Notes: a model not told the origin generated them from the sequence alone. Positions 1 through 8,997 are shown, numbered from the stretch's first letter. The stretch: 64,000 nt of DNA from an uncultured Muribaculaceae bacterium (GCA_944321725.1 CALUMI010000003.1:1-64000); one strand, 5' to 3'. Translations and numbers: made by a program.

Positions 1-70
1 AAAACTGCTTGTTTTCAACGGGTTGCGTTTATCTTGCGCATATCTGTTTCCTGATGCTTTTTGACTTTGT

Positions 71-202
71 TTACATTAATGAGGACACATTTGGGGAGGG
101 CGGCAAAATTGAGAAGCTGCGTGGCGTGGCGTTGACGCTGCTTTCCGCGTGTGTGGCGGCACTGAGAGAGGCGAGTAAAGCCGACAGTATTAGTTTTTTC
201 AT
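71..202 (-). CDS. possible small secreted peptide or truncated secreted-protein gene
   Basis: A 43-codon ORF reads leftward from an ATG at 202. Its first 19 residues form a textbook signal peptide (MKKLILSALLASLSAATHA, then E-S-S). A TAnnTTTG-type -7 box (TATTTTTG, plus-strand 221-228) lies just upstream. The predicted mature part is only about 24 residues and has no recognisable domain. A shift into another frame extends it by about 25 residues and then also stops. It may be a tiny secreted peptide, the broken start of a larger gene, or chance. The ORF on the opposite strand (9-212) begins with TTG and looks less gene-like. Confidence 0.3.
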   Translation of the reverse strand: MKKLILSALLASLSAATHAESSVNATPRSFSILPPSPNVSSLM

Positions 203-332
203 ATTGGATTAGGTTTTTTACAAAAATATAAATAAAGTGTAAAAAATAAAAAAATTCCGGTTTTATTTTTGTCTGTTGAAAGAGTTTTTTTGTGGAGTTG
301 GTTTGGGAGTTGGTGAAAACGGTGATTATTTG

Positions 333-340
333 TAATTTTG
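333..340 (+). promoter_or_regulatory. possible -7 box upstream of hpt
   Basis: TAATTTTG matches the Bacteroidetes TAnnTTTG -7 consensus. It is only 11 bases before the first possible ATG, so a start at the third ATG (360) would leave a more normal leader. No well-spaced -33 TTTG is seen. Confidence 0.3.
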
Positions 341-350
341 TGAAACTTTA

Positions 351-902
351 ATGATGACTATGGGCAAAATAACCATTGACGGAATGACGTTTGTGCCGTA
401 TATAACAAACGACCGCATTCAGGAGAGGATAAAAGAGGTGGCAAAGCAGATAAAGGATGACTGCGGCGGGAAAAATCCGCTGTTTGTATGTGTGCTCAAC
501 GGGGCTTTTGTTTTTGCCGCCGATTTGTTTCGTGCCGCCGATTTCGACGCTGAAATATCGTTTATCCGTTTTAAGTCGTACAGCGGGACAGAGTCGACCG
601 GCGAGATAAGGCAGCTTCTCGGGCTTGACAAAGACATAAAGGGGCGCACGGTGGTGATTGTGGAGGATATAGTGGACACAGGCTACACTGCCGCCCGGCT
701 TGTCGAGGAGATATATCGTCTTGAGCCGGCTGATGTAAGGTTCGCCACGTTGTTGCACAAGCCGGATTCCGCCAAGGTCGATGTTAAAATCGATTACTGC
801 TGTTTCGAGATTCCGTCGAAGTTCATAATCGGCTATGGGCTCGACCTTGATGAGAAGGCGCGCAATTTGCCCGACATCTACATTCTTGAGAATGACCGTT
901 AA
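351..902 (+). CDS. hpt: hypoxanthine phosphoribosyltransferase
   Basis: This purine salvage enzyme joins hypoxanthine (and usually guanine) to PRPP to make IMP or GMP in the cytoplasm. The PRPP-binding loop [14 protein letters not shown] lies at about residues 101-114 with the two acidic residues expected of type I phosphoribosyltransferases. The length (183 aa) is normal. Three ATGs occur within the first four codons; 360 (MGKITIDG) is as likely a start as 351. adk follows 66 bases downstream on the same strand, so the two nucleotide-metabolism genes are probably cotranscribed. Confidence 0.93.
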   Translation: MMTMGKITIDGMTFVPYITNDRIQERIKEVAKQIKDDCGGKNPLFVCVLNGAFVFAADLFRAADFDAEISFIRFKSYSGTESTGEIRQLLGLDKDIKGRTVVIVEDIVDTGYTAARLVEEIYRLEPADVRFATLLHKPDSAKVDVKIDYCCFEIPSKFIIGYGLDLDEKARNLPDIYILENDR

Positions 903-968
903 AATATTAATATAAGTTTCCAACAAAATTCCGCGGCATAAGGTCGCGGAGGTATAATTTTTTAGATT

Positions 969-1550
969 ATGTTCAATATTGTGATTTTTGGCGCTCCGGG
1001 CTCAGGCAAAGGGACGCAAAGCGAAAATCTGATTTCGTATTATGGTTTGTATCATATTTCTACGGGAGAGGTGCTGCGCGACCATATAGCGCGCGGGACA
1101 GATCTCGGCAAGACAGCCGCCGGCTACATCTCGGAGGGCAAATTAATCCCCGATGATTTGATGGTGAGCATCCTTGCCGACATTCTCGACAATACACCGG
1201 AGGCAAAGAAAGGTGTGATTTTCGACGGATTTCCCCGCACAATCAATCAGGCTGAGGCATTGAAGGCTATGCTTGCCGGCCGCGGGGCGAAAGTCGACGC
1301 TGTGGTAGGCTTGGAGGTCGATGAGGATGAGCTTGTCGACAGGCTGATAAAGCGCGGAAAAGAATCCGGGCGCAGCGACGACAATCTTGAAACGATTAAA
1401 AAGCGTTTGCAGGTGTATCATTCGCAGACACAGCCGCTTCGTGATTATTACATAAAAGAGGGCAGCTATGTGGCGATTAAGGGCGTAGGCTCGATAGAAA
1501 GCATTTTTGACAGCATAAAATCAGCCATAAAAGAAAAGTGCGGCAAATAA
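969..1550 (+). CDS. adk: adenylate kinase
   Basis: It converts ATP and AMP to two ADP in the cytoplasm. The P-loop GAPGSGKGT is at residues 7-15 and the AMP-site motif GFPRT near residue 88. The LID region (KRGKESGRSDDN) is short and has no zinc cysteines, so this is the short form, which agrees with 193 residues. It follows hpt on the same strand. It ends inside the stem of a strong hairpin that it shares as terminator with the convergent GH2 gene. Confidence 0.96.
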   Translation: MFNIVIFGAPGSGKGTQSENLISYYGLYHISTGEVLRDHIARGTDLGKTAAGYISEGKLIPDDLMVSILADILDNTPEAKKGVIFDGFPRTINQAEALKAMLAGRGAKVDAVVGLEVDEDELVDRLIKRGKESGRSDDNLETIKKRLQVYHSQTQPLRDYYIKEGSYVAIKGVGSIESIFDSIKSAIKEKCGK

Positions 1551-1570
1551 CCGCACTTTTCTTTATTTTG
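1533..1570. terminator. bidirectional terminator between adk and the GH2 gene
   Basis: A perfect 11-bp stem (GAAAAGTGCGG / CCGCACTTTTC) with a 7-base loop covers the adk stop codon. It is flanked by A-rich and T-rich sequence, so it can serve both convergent genes. Confidence 0.85.
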
Positions 1571-4040
1571 CCTCGACAGTTGTTTCGGCAGCCTCCAATC
1601 CGTCGGCGGCCGCTTTTATTTTTATAGGCCCCTGCCGTCTGTTGCTTTGTATGACAAGCATACATTTTCCGTAGAACGCTTTGCGCTTGTTGTCTTTGAA
1701 CCGTTCCATTGAAGTTTGGCTTCCGTTGTCCACACCGGCGATGAAGCCGCAGCCTTCCACCTCGAAATTTACCAAATTTTCCGCGTTGGGGCAAAGATTT
1801 CCGTCTTGGTCGAGTATCTCAACTGTTATGTAGCTTAAGTCTTTTCCGTTGGCCGCGATTGTACGGCGGTCGGGTGTAAGCCGCACTTTATTTGGCTTGC
1901 CTGCGGTAGCTATGGTTTCTTTCCTAACAACCTTTCCGTCTTTCCACGCCAATGCCTCGACTTTGCCCGGCTCAAATTTCACGCGCCATTCGGCATGCAG
2001 TCTGTCGGAAGTTTTTTTGCTGAAACCGGCAGATTTGCCGTTTATCACGAGCTCAACGCTGTCGGCATTGTTGTAGTAGCACCACATGTCCACATCGTGT
2101 CCCACTGTCCAGTTCCAATGAGGGAAAAGGTGCAGCACCGGCGTGTCTGTCCATTCCGATTGGTAAAGATAATATGAGTCTTTCGGGATGCCGGCAAGGT
2201 CGACAAGACCGAAATATGAGCTTCTTGCCGGCCAACCGTAAGGTGTCGGCTCGCCGAGATAGTCGAATCCTGTCCAAACAAATTGTCCGCTCACAAAATC
2301 ATTGTCGCGCACTATTTTGAATGTTTCTTCGTGGGTGCTTCCCCAAGGCACATGGCAGTTGTCGTAGGAAGAGCATGAGAACGACGGGTCGGAGAACGGC
2401 TTGTCCCAATACGGCCATACGAATGTGGTGTCGGAGGGCATACGGTAGTATCCGCGTGTCGACAGAGCGGAGTTGCTTTCGGTTATCAAGAACGGCATGC
2501 CGGGAAAATTTGTCGGGACGGATGCCACGCTGCCGTTGTGGTAGTTATAGCCCACCACGTCTAACGCTCCTGATTTAAGCACATTGTTGTTGACGCTCGG
2601 CTCGTTGCATCCGGCTGTTATGGACCGTGTAGGATCCAAAGAGCGTACGATTCCGGCTAAATGAAGAGCGAGCAGAGAGTTTGCGCTCATCTTTTCCACG
2701 TTTTCCGTGTCATGCCCCTGATTGAGTATGAGATTGGCCTCTTCTGCCGACAATCCTTCGGCATCAGCATCCGGCCATTGCTCAAGTATCTCGTTGCCGA
2801 TGCTCCACATGAATACGGACGGATGGTTGCGGTCGCGCATGACGAAATCCCGAAGGTCGCGCTCGTGCCATTCGTCGAAATAGCGGGCATAGTCGTGGGC
2901 AGTTTTTTTCTTGCGCCACATGTCAAATGCCTCGTCCATTACCAATAGCCCCATTTTGTCGCAAAGGTCGAGCAGCTCGGGTGCCGGTGGGTTGTGCGAG
3001 CATCTGATGGCGTTGCATCCCATGTCTTTCATCATTTGTAATTGTCTTTCCATTGCCCTGAGATTGAACGCCGCGCCAAGTGCGCCATGGTCGTGATGCA
3101 GGCATACACCGTTGATTTTCATGTTTTTGCCATTGAGGAAAAATCCTTTTTCGGTATCAAACGCGATAGTGCGGAATCCGATGTTGATGGTATCGCTGTC
3201 GACAATTTTCCCTTCGTGGCTGATATCGGTTATAAGGCGGTAAAGATTAGGGTTCTCCGTATCCCACAGCTCCGGGTTTTCAACAATCAGTACGGAACTT
3301 GAGGCAGAGCGTTTGCCGCTGTCGGCTGTGGCCGGATATTGCAGGCTTTGTACTGTTTTGCCGGACGGGTCGGTCAATGTCAGGCGGATTTCAATGCCGG
3401 CGGATTTGTCTGTTTGGTTCTCAACTGTGGTTTCAACATTCAGCTCGGCTTTTTCTCCGCTTATTACGCTGTATGCGTATGTTCCCCATTGCGCAATGTG
3501 TAACGGTGATTTTTTTATAAGGTAGACACTTCTGTAGATTCCGCAGCCGGAATACCAGCGCGAGTTGGGCTGCTCTGAATTGTCGACCCTGACGGCAACA
3601 ACGTTTTCTCCGCCCCAATTCACATAAGGTGTTATGTCGTAGCAGAACGGTATATACCCGTAAGGGCGTTTGCCCAATCTTATGCCGTTGATAAATACTT
3701 CGGTATTCATGTATGCTCCGTCGAAGAACAGACTCAAACGCCTTGTGCTGTCGGAGGCCTCTATATTCAGCGATTTGCGGTACCAGCCTGTACCGCCGGG
3801 CAGGGCTCCTCCGGTCACTCCCGAAGGGTTGGTTTCGCTGAACGACCCTTCTATAGCCCAGTCATGCGGTAAATTGAGAGTTCTCCATTCGGAATCGTCG
3901 TATCCGGGCTGTTGCGCGTCTGTCATATCTCCAAGACAGAAACGCCAACCGTCGTCAATGTTCTCTACTGTCCTCTGATTTGCTGATATGGTGGCGGAAA
4001 ATGCAAGTAAAACTGCCGCCAATGATTTTGTCAGGTTCAT
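1563..4040 (-). CDS. secreted GH2 beta-galactosidase-like glycosidase (DUF4982 type)
   Basis: An exported glycoside hydrolase of 825 residues. A signal peptide covers about residues 1-20. Then come the GH2 sugar-binding domain (DGWRF, GGTGWYRK, GIYRSVYL), an Ig-like domain and the TIM barrel. The likely acid/base is Glu417 (WSIGNE) and the likely nucleophile Glu521 (LITESNS). After about residue 620 there is a DUF4982-like domain and a further Ig-like C-terminal domain. This architecture is typical of Bacteroidales beta-galactosidases acting on host or plant glycans, probably periplasmic. There is no SusC/D pair beside it, so the substrate cannot be assigned from context. It is transcribed divergently from the sigma operon. 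Confidence 0.9.
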   Translation of the reverse strand: MNLTKSLAAVLLAFSATISANQRTVENIDDGWRFCLGDMTDAQQPGYDDSEWRTLNLPHDWAIEGSFSETNPSGVTGGALPGGTGWYRKSLNIEASDSTRRLSLFFDGAYMNTEVFINGIRLGKRPYGYIPFCYDITPYVNWGGENVVAVRVDNSEQPNSRWYSGCGIYRSVYLIKKSPLHIAQWGTYAYSVISGEKAELNVETTVENQTDKSAGIEIRLTLTDPSGKTVQSLQYPATADSGKRSASSSVLIVENPELWDTENPNLYRLITDISHEGKIVDSDTINIGFRTIAFDTEKGFFLNGKNMKINGVCLHHDHGALGAAFNLRAMERQLQMMKDMGCNAIRCSHNPPAPELLDLCDKMGLLVMDEAFDMWRKKKTAHDYARYFDEWHERDLRDFVMRDRNHPSVFMWSIGNEILEQWPDADAEGLSAEEANLILNQGHDTENVEKMSANSLLALHLAGIVRSLDPTRSITAGCNEPSVNNNVLKSGALDVVGYNYHNGSVASVPTNFPGMPFLITESNSALSTRGYYRMPSDTTFVWPYWDKPFSDPSFSCSSYDNCHVPWGSTHEETFKIVRDNDFVSGQFVWTGFDYLGEPTPYGWPARSSYFGLVDLAGIPKDSYYLYQSEWTDTPVLHLFPHWNWTVGHDVDMWCYYNNADSVELVINGKSAGFSKKTSDRLHAEWRVKFEPGKVEALAWKDGKVVRKETIATAGKPNKVRLTPDRRTIAANGKDLSYITVEILDQDGNLCPNAENLVNFEVEGCGFIAGVDNGSQTSMERFKDNKRKAFYGKCMLVIQSNRRQGPIKIKAAADGLEAAETTVEAK

Positions 4041-4073
4041 AAAAATAAAATGTTGTCAATTAGTTGTCGTCGA

Positions 4074-4120
4074 CAAAAGTATTAAAATGGATTGAGAAAA
4101 ACAATAATGGTGTATATTTG
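4074..4120. promoter_or_regulatory. divergent -7 boxes for the GH2 gene and the sigma operon
   Basis: TATATTTG at 4113-4120 on the plus strand is placed to start the sigma operon. On the minus strand TACTTTTG (plus 4074-4081) is placed for the GH2 gene. Both fit TAnnTTTG; good -33 TTTG partners are not obvious. The plus-strand box makes a sigma-factor start at or before 4120 unlikely. Confidence 0.5.
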
Positions 4121-4191
4121 TGTATCGTTGTTACAAAATAACAGGAAATTCGTATATCCTTTTGAAGACAAGCAAAACGGGCAATCAAAGA

Positions 4192-4707
4192 ATGGGCGAA
4201 GAAACGCTTACATCGGTGTTCACACGGCTGCGCGGAAAATTTCTCCGCGCGGCGTCGCGCTTCTTTCCAGATGAGGACGATGCCGCCGACGCTCTTCAGG
4301 ACGCTTTTTGCAGGCTTTGGGGGCGGCGCGGTGAAATCCTGTCGGACAAGCAGGCGGAGGCAATGGCGATGACCACTGTGCGCAACCTCGGCATAGATGC
4401 CTACCGTCGTCGTAAGGCGGCTGTGTTTTTGCCTGTCGACGATGAGCGCGATGTCCCGACAACTGTTTCTGCCGACAATGGGCTGGAAGTTGCGGAGCAG
4501 TTTGAAATGGTTGAGGCGATAATCGAGAAGCGTCTTTCGGATATGCAAAAAAAGATTTTTCGCATGAAAGAGTTTGACGGAGAAAGCTACGAGGATATTG
4601 CCGGCAAATTGGGTATGGAACAGGCGGCTGTCAGGATGCAGCTTTCGAGAGCGAGAAAGACAATCAGAAAATGCTATCAGGAAATTGAAGAGAACGATAA
4701 ATATTGA
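4192..4707 (+). CDS. ECF-type RNA polymerase sigma factor
   Basis: A cytoplasmic alternative sigma factor of 171 residues. The region 2-like part has DALQDAFCRLWGRR and the -10-recognising VRNLGIDAYRRRK. Region 4 has the helix-turn-helix YEDIAGKLGMEQAAVRMQLSRAR. I chose ATG 4192 because the longer frame would begin inside the presumed -7 box at 4113-4120. It heads a five-gene operon: a single-pass membrane protein begins 5 bases after its stop, followed by three exported proteins. It probably controls its own operon and envelope genes, with the next gene as the candidate regulator. Confidence 0.85.
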   Translation: MGEETLTSVFTRLRGKFLRAASRFFPDEDDAADALQDAFCRLWGRRGEILSDKQAEAMAMTTVRNLGIDAYRRRKAAVFLPVDDERDVPTTVSADNGLEVAEQFEMVEAIIEKRLSDMQKKIFRMKEFDGESYEDIAGKLGMEQAAVRMQLSRARKTIRKCYQEIEENDKY

Positions 4708-4711
4708 CGAT

Positions 4712-5167
4712 ATGGATTTTGAGGGCAAATCATTGAAAGAATGGCGGAGAATCATAAACCGTTATTTTGAGGCGGAAACCACTGATGAGGCGGAAGCCGC
4801 ATTGAAAAGGTTTTTGGTGTCGCCTTTAGCAGCCGGCAAGGAGTTCGACGAGGCAAGGGCCGTTGTTGGATTCTCGGTAGTGGGCAGGTGTTGCCGCCAT
4901 GTTCGCCGCGCGACATTGCGCCGCCGGGTAGCCGGATATTGTGCCGCCGCGTCAGTGGCGTTGGTGATTGTTGCCTCAAGTCTGGCGTTTTACAACAGCC
5001 GAAACCGTTGTGTAGCTTATATCGGGGGTGTGAAATGCACTGACGAGGATGTTGTTATGGCCGAGATGCGCCGTTCGATGGATGAAATCAGCTCCACAGC
5101 GGCTGACGCCGACATTGGCGCGACATTGGGCGATATATTTGTAACAATGGATGAATTTAATGAATAG
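4712..5167 (+). CDS. single-pass membrane protein, candidate anti-sigma partner
   Basis: 151 residues. The N-terminal half is cytoplasm-like (KEWRRIINRYFEAETTDEAEAALKRFL), then a basic stretch leads into one membrane helix (YCAAASVALVIVASSLAFY, about residues 73-92) and an acidic C-terminal part. It starts 5 bases after the sigma gene and overlaps the most upstream possible start of the next gene. Topology and position suit an anti-sigma factor or sensor, but no known anti-sigma domain is recognisable, so the role is inferred from context only. Confidence 0.65.
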   Translation: MDFEGKSLKEWRRIINRYFEAETTDEAEAALKRFLVSPLAAGKEFDEARAVVGFSVVGRCCRHVRRATLRRRVAGYCAAASVALVIVASSLAFYNSRNRCVAYIGGVKCTDEDVVMAEMRRSMDEISSTAADADIGATLGDIFVTMDEFNE

Positions 5168-5171
5168 AGAT

Positions 5172-5609
5172 ATGAAACGACTGTTATTCATATTGATAAT
5201 CACAGTCTCGGCATTGCCCGCCGCGGCTCAAAAAGGGATGAACATAGCCTCTCTTTTCGACGGCGGTTACCAGAACCGCAGAGATGTGACGGAGATTGTG
5301 GTTGAGGGCAAACGGTTGAAGCCTTTTAATTTAAGGCTGTTTCGAAGTATTACGGTTACCGGCAATGTGTCGTTGGCCGCAGAGATGGAGCGGCTTGTGA
5401 GGCTTGACGGAAAAGCGGCCTCCGACAGAGAGGAAGGGATGATTGGCGGAAAACTTTATTATGCCTTTTACTCGTTTCCCGACGGCAACGGCGGCTACCG
5501 GCATCTGTTTTTCCGGAACAATATGCTCAAGCGTGGCGCAAAGCCGGAAACAACTGTCGTGTATATGGAGGGCAAAGCGACACTCGGAGAATTGAAAAGA
5601 ATGTTTTAG
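5172..5609 (+). CDS. small exported protein, DUF6108-like
   Basis: 145 residues with a clear signal peptide (MKRLLFILIITVSALPAAAQ). I chose ATG 5172 because it gives a clean signal sequence; ATGs at 5151 and 5160 are in frame but overlap the previous gene. The mature protein begins KGMNIASLFDGGY, has a VTEIVVEGKRLKPFNLRLFRS segment and ends with a short alpha/beta-like region. It resembles small periplasmic DUF6108-like proteins that sit in Bacteroidales sigma operons; I make that match from memory. Its function is unknown, perhaps signal input for the sigma system. Confidence 0.6.
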   Translation: MKRLLFILIITVSALPAAAQKGMNIASLFDGGYQNRRDVTEIVVEGKRLKPFNLRLFRSITVTGNVSLAAEMERLVRLDGKAASDREEGMIGGKLYYAFYSFPDGNGGYRHLFFRNNMLKRGAKPETTVVYMEGKATLGELKRMF

Positions 5610-5629
5610 AAATTAAATTGTAAATAGAT

Positions 5630-6517
5630 ATGAGAAGAACTGTTACAACCATTGTTTGCGCATTGCTTTTCTCGTGCGCGTTGTTTGCCGGCAATACGGA
5701 GGCCGGCGATTCTGTCGAATGTTTTTCCCGTCCGGATTCGGTAGTATTTCTGCATGGAGAAAAAGGTGTGGAATTGAAAGTGTTTGGCGCGAAGGACAAT
5801 CCGGATTATTACTATTCCTACAGGCGCAATGTCGATGACGGCGCGGAAGTGAGCAAGGAAGGAAATTCGGGTTGGGATTTTACTCTGCCTTTTGTCGACA
5901 GCTCTGAAAAGAAAAGCGGACGTTCTCTTTATTCTTTTGAATGTGGAGGATTGGGCTTTGGTTTTGTCAATGCGGTTGACGCTCCGGCTGCCATGAATGT
6001 GAATATGGCGAGCTCCTACGAGGCGTTTATTGACCATTTGCTTGCTGTGAGCTGCCGTCCGTGGAGAAACGGGACATCGTTTATGATAGGATTCGGTTTC
6101 GGATGGCGCAATTATCGGATGACCGGCGCCAACCGTTTCGTGCAGGAGGGCGGCATGATAGGCCTCGACAAATATGAGGATGGAGCCGATGTGCAGTTCT
6201 CACGTTTGAAAATGTTCAGCTTGATGTTTCCGGTAATGTTCCGTCAGGAGCTTGGCAAAGGATTTGAGATTTCTGCCGGCCCGGTGCTGAACGTGAATGT
6301 ACACGGCAGCATGAAAACGAAATATACTGTCGGTGATGACAAAATCGAAAATTCGACCGACGACATCCACCAGCGCAAGGTGACTGTCGACCTGATGGCG
6401 CAACTCAACTATAAGGCCATAGGGTTTTATGTGAAATATTCTCCATGCAAGATACTCGATGAAAGCTACGGCCCCGAATTCCGCCACCTTTCAGCCGGCA
6501 TCACATTGTTTTACTAA
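5630..6517 (+). CDS. exported envelope protein, first of two paralogues
   Basis: 295 residues with a signal peptide cut near residue 20 (LLFSCALFAG). The mature part alternates short beta-prone strands and ends in an aromatic residue (AGITLFY), typical of outer membrane beta-barrels. It shares GWRNYRMTG-like, GPVLNVN, RKVTVDLMA and YVKYSP blocks with the next gene. It lies 20 bases after the DUF6108-like gene in the sigma operon. No enzyme motif is seen. A small barrel or surface protein under the control of the sigma factor is the best guess. Confidence 0.6.
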   Translation: MRRTVTTIVCALLFSCALFAGNTEAGDSVECFSRPDSVVFLHGEKGVELKVFGAKDNPDYYYSYRRNVDDGAEVSKEGNSGWDFTLPFVDSSEKKSGRSLYSFECGGLGFGFVNAVDAPAAMNVNMASSYEAFIDHLLAVSCRPWRNGTSFMIGFGFGWRNYRMTGANRFVQEGGMIGLDKYEDGADVQFSRLKMFSLMFPVMFRQELGKGFEISAGPVLNVNVHGSMKTKYTVGDDKIENSTDDIHQRKVTVDLMAQLNYKAIGFYVKYSPCKILDESYGPEFRHLSAGITLFY

Positions 6518-6533
6518 AATAACAGATAACGTT

Positions 6534-7418
6534 ATGAACATATATTCATTATTCTTGCTGTCGGCCGTTTGCAGTTTCAGTGTTGTGGCGGAAGAAAAAA
6601 CCGACACAATTTTAAGCATTGCGCAGCCGGATTCTGTAATTATCAAAACAGAAGCCGGAAGATTGGATTTGGAGGTGATAGGAAGAAAGGATAATCCTGA
6701 CTATCTTTATCTTTTTTCACATTCAATTTCCGGTAATGACACTTTGCAGGTAAGCGAGAGCAAAAACAGTGGTTGGAATTTTCGTATTCCGTTTGTCGAT
6801 AAAAAGACATCCGGGCTTGGCAGGTTTGAGGAAAAGAACACGTTCAGTGTGTTAGGTGTCGGGCTGGGATTTGTAGGAGCGGTCAATGCAACACAAGGAA
6901 TGGATGTCAATGTGTGGAACTCTTACGAGATATTTGTGCGTTGGATTAATTTGTCGCACCGGTTTAGAGGAGTGAATCTTAATGTCGGAATAGGTTCAAC
7001 GTGGCGTAATTACCGTATGACAGGGTCGTCGCAATTTGTGGTTGACGGGAACTATATGGATGTTATGCCATTGCCGGATGGGGCTGTCCCGCGATATTCA
7101 GGAATTAAGATACGCAGTTTCAACGTTCCTGTCAGCATTTCGTATCCGGTTGGGAAGTTTTGGATGGCAATCGGACCTGTGTTGAATGTCAACAGCAAAT
7201 CGTGGGTAAAAACAAAATATCTTGCGGATGGCAATGCCGTTAAATCGGAATGTAAAGACATTCCTGTGCGGAAGGTTACGGTTGACTTAATGGCTAACGT
7301 CGGGTTTGGAGATACTCCGCTTTCGCTTTATGTGAAATATTCGCCTTGGGATGTGATGAAAACGGATTTTGCACCGAAATTCAATCATCTTTCTTTCGGT
7401 TTGACTTTGCTTTGGTGA
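6534..7418 (+). CDS. exported envelope protein, second of two paralogues
   Basis: 294 residues. I chose ATG 6534 because it gives a proper signal peptide (MNIYSLFLLSAVCSFSVVAE); the open frame to 6459 overlaps the previous gene. It is a tandem paralogue of the protein at 5630-6517: RKDNPDYLYLF, NSGWNFRIPFVD, WRNYRMTG, GPVLNVN, RKVTVDLMA and YVKYSP all have counterparts there in the same order. It ends FGLTLLW, again barrel-like. It is the last gene of the sigma operon. The role is unknown. Confidence 0.6.
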   Translation: MNIYSLFLLSAVCSFSVVAEEKTDTILSIAQPDSVIIKTEAGRLDLEVIGRKDNPDYLYLFSHSISGNDTLQVSESKNSGWNFRIPFVDKKTSGLGRFEEKNTFSVLGVGLGFVGAVNATQGMDVNVWNSYEIFVRWINLSHRFRGVNLNVGIGSTWRNYRMTGSSQFVVDGNYMDVMPLPDGAVPRYSGIKIRSFNVPVSISYPVGKFWMAIGPVLNVNSKSWVKTKYLADGNAVKSECKDIPVRKVTVDLMANVGFGDTPLSLYVKYSPWDVMKTDFAPKFNHLSFGLTLLW

Positions 7419-7421
7419 TTT

Positions 7422-7510
7422 TATGCCTGCGTATTATGGCAAATTTCGGCACTTCTATACCTGCGTATTATGGCAAATTTTGGAGGTTTTATACCTGCGC
7501 ATTGCAGAAA
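7422..7510. repeat. 34-bp tandem direct repeats
   Basis: The string CCTGCGTATTATGGCAAATTT starts at 7426 and again at 7460, and a decayed third unit (CCTGCGCATTGCA) starts at 7494, an exact 34-base period. The array fills the gap between the sigma operon and the ATPase gene. Its function is unknown. It could be a remnant of the acquired segment or part of its leader. Confidence 0.75.
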
Positions 7511-7581
7511 AATAATGTCTTAAACACTTGTAAATCTGATTTTTAATGATAATTTTACAGCAATATTAAAAATGACAGATT

Positions 7582-8942
7582 ATGGCTGTATTTAAACGAA
7601 AAATTTATGACAAACTAAAAGAATGGAAAGAAACGGCAAAAGGCACAAAATCCATTTTAATTGAAGGCGCGCGTCGTATAGGCAAATCGACAATAGCGGA
7701 AGAATTTGCCAAAAATGAATACAAAAGCTATATACTGATTGATTTTAATAATGCAAGCGATGTCGTGAAATCGGCGTTTGAGTCTTATTTGAACAATCTT
7801 GACTCTTTTTTTATGATAATATCCTCAGAATACGGGGTGAAATTGTATGAAAGAGAGTCGTTGATAATATTTGATGAGATACAGCAGTTTTCAAAAGCGC
7901 GACAATCGGTAAAATATCTTGTGGCAGATGGCAGGTATGACTATATAGAAACAGGCTCATTGATTTCGATAAAAGAAAATGTAAAAGGGATAACTATCCC
8001 ATCCGAAGAACGGCGGCTTGCCATGTACCCTATGGATTTTGAGGAGTTTGCATGGGCATTGGGTGAAGGTCAGATGATAAACTATATACGCCGGTGCTTC
8101 AAAGACCGAATGCCATTGGAGCAAGGTATTCATGCAAAAGCGATGCTTTTGTTCAGACAGTATATGATTGTTGGCGGAATGCCAAAAAGTGTTTCGGCTT
8201 ATTTGGAGAACGGGCGCGATTTTAAAATGTCGGATATGGAGAAACGTGATATTTTGGCTCTGTATCGCAATGATATGATGAAAATAGAGGCTGCTTATAA
8301 ATCTGCTGTATTGGCAATTTTTGACCAAATACCCGCTTTTTTGTCAAAGGCGGAGAGGAGAGTGGTATTCAGTAAAATAGATAAAGGCGCAAGTTTTCCG
8401 AAATACCATGACACATTCTTCTGGCTTGCCGATTCAATGGTTGCCAACGAGTGCTTTAATTGCTCGGATCCGAATGTAGGATTATCGCTCAACGGAAACA
8501 GAACTTTTGTGAAATGCTATATGGGGGATACCGGATTGCTGATGAGCCACATATTTGATGAAAATGAAATTTCCGATGGTGAGTTATATCGTGAGATATT
8601 GTTTGGGAAACTCTCGACTAATGAGGGAATGCTGTATGAAAATGCAATAGCCCAAATGCTTGTGGCGGCAGGGCATAAATTGTATTTTTATACACGTTAT
8701 AATAATGAAAAACATAGAAATGACATTGAGATAGATTTTATTTTGTCGAATAATAGCAAGTTGAAATATAAAATATATCTATAGAAGTGAAATCAACTGA
8801 CCGTTATTCCACTGCGTCACTTTCTAAATTTTGTGAGCTATACCGTGAGAGGATAGGCGGATGCTATGTGATACATCCGAAAAATCTAAGTGTTAAAGAC
8901 AAGATTACGTATATTCCTGCATATATGGCTTTTTGCTTGTAA
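7582..8942 (+). pseudogene. AAA ATPase with DUF4143-type C terminus, frameshifted
   Basis: The first frame (7582-8784, 400 aa) has a P-loop (EGARRIGKSTIAEEFA), a Walker-B-like LIIFDEIQQF and the family's MYPMDFEEFAWALGE, then stops at 8784 after FILSNNSKLKYKIYL. The -1 frame continues from 8781 to 8942 with IEVKSTDRYSTASLSKF, the conserved nuclease-fold-like tail of DUF4143 ATPases. One missing base near 8778-8780 explains the break. The joined product would be about 454 residues, the usual size. The gene is much richer in A+T than its neighbours, suggesting transfer. Members of this family are common accessory genes of uncertain role. Confidence 0.8.
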
Positions 8943-8984
8943 AAAACGATGGGGCGCGTCGGTAAAGATGCGCTCCATCGTCGT
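8941..8984 (-). terminator. metK terminator
   Basis: A 13-base stem (8946-8958 with 8969-8981, two G-U-type mismatches) is followed on the minus strand by TTTTTT. It sits just after the metK stop. Confidence 0.85.
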
Positions 8985-8997
8985 GTGTTGCGGTTTG

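Noticed and set aside
9-212. 67-codon plus-strand ORF at the left edge
   Set aside because: It starts with TTG, has no domain and lies opposite a short minus-strand ORF with a clear signal peptide; composition does not look coding.
348-926. 192-codon ORF antisense to hpt
   Set aside because: It is a shadow of the well-supported hpt gene; no motif is seen.
7422-7510. Degenerate CRISPR with 34-bp period
   Set aside because: The units are contiguous tandem repeats with similar rather than unique intervening sequence, and only about 2.5 copies exist.
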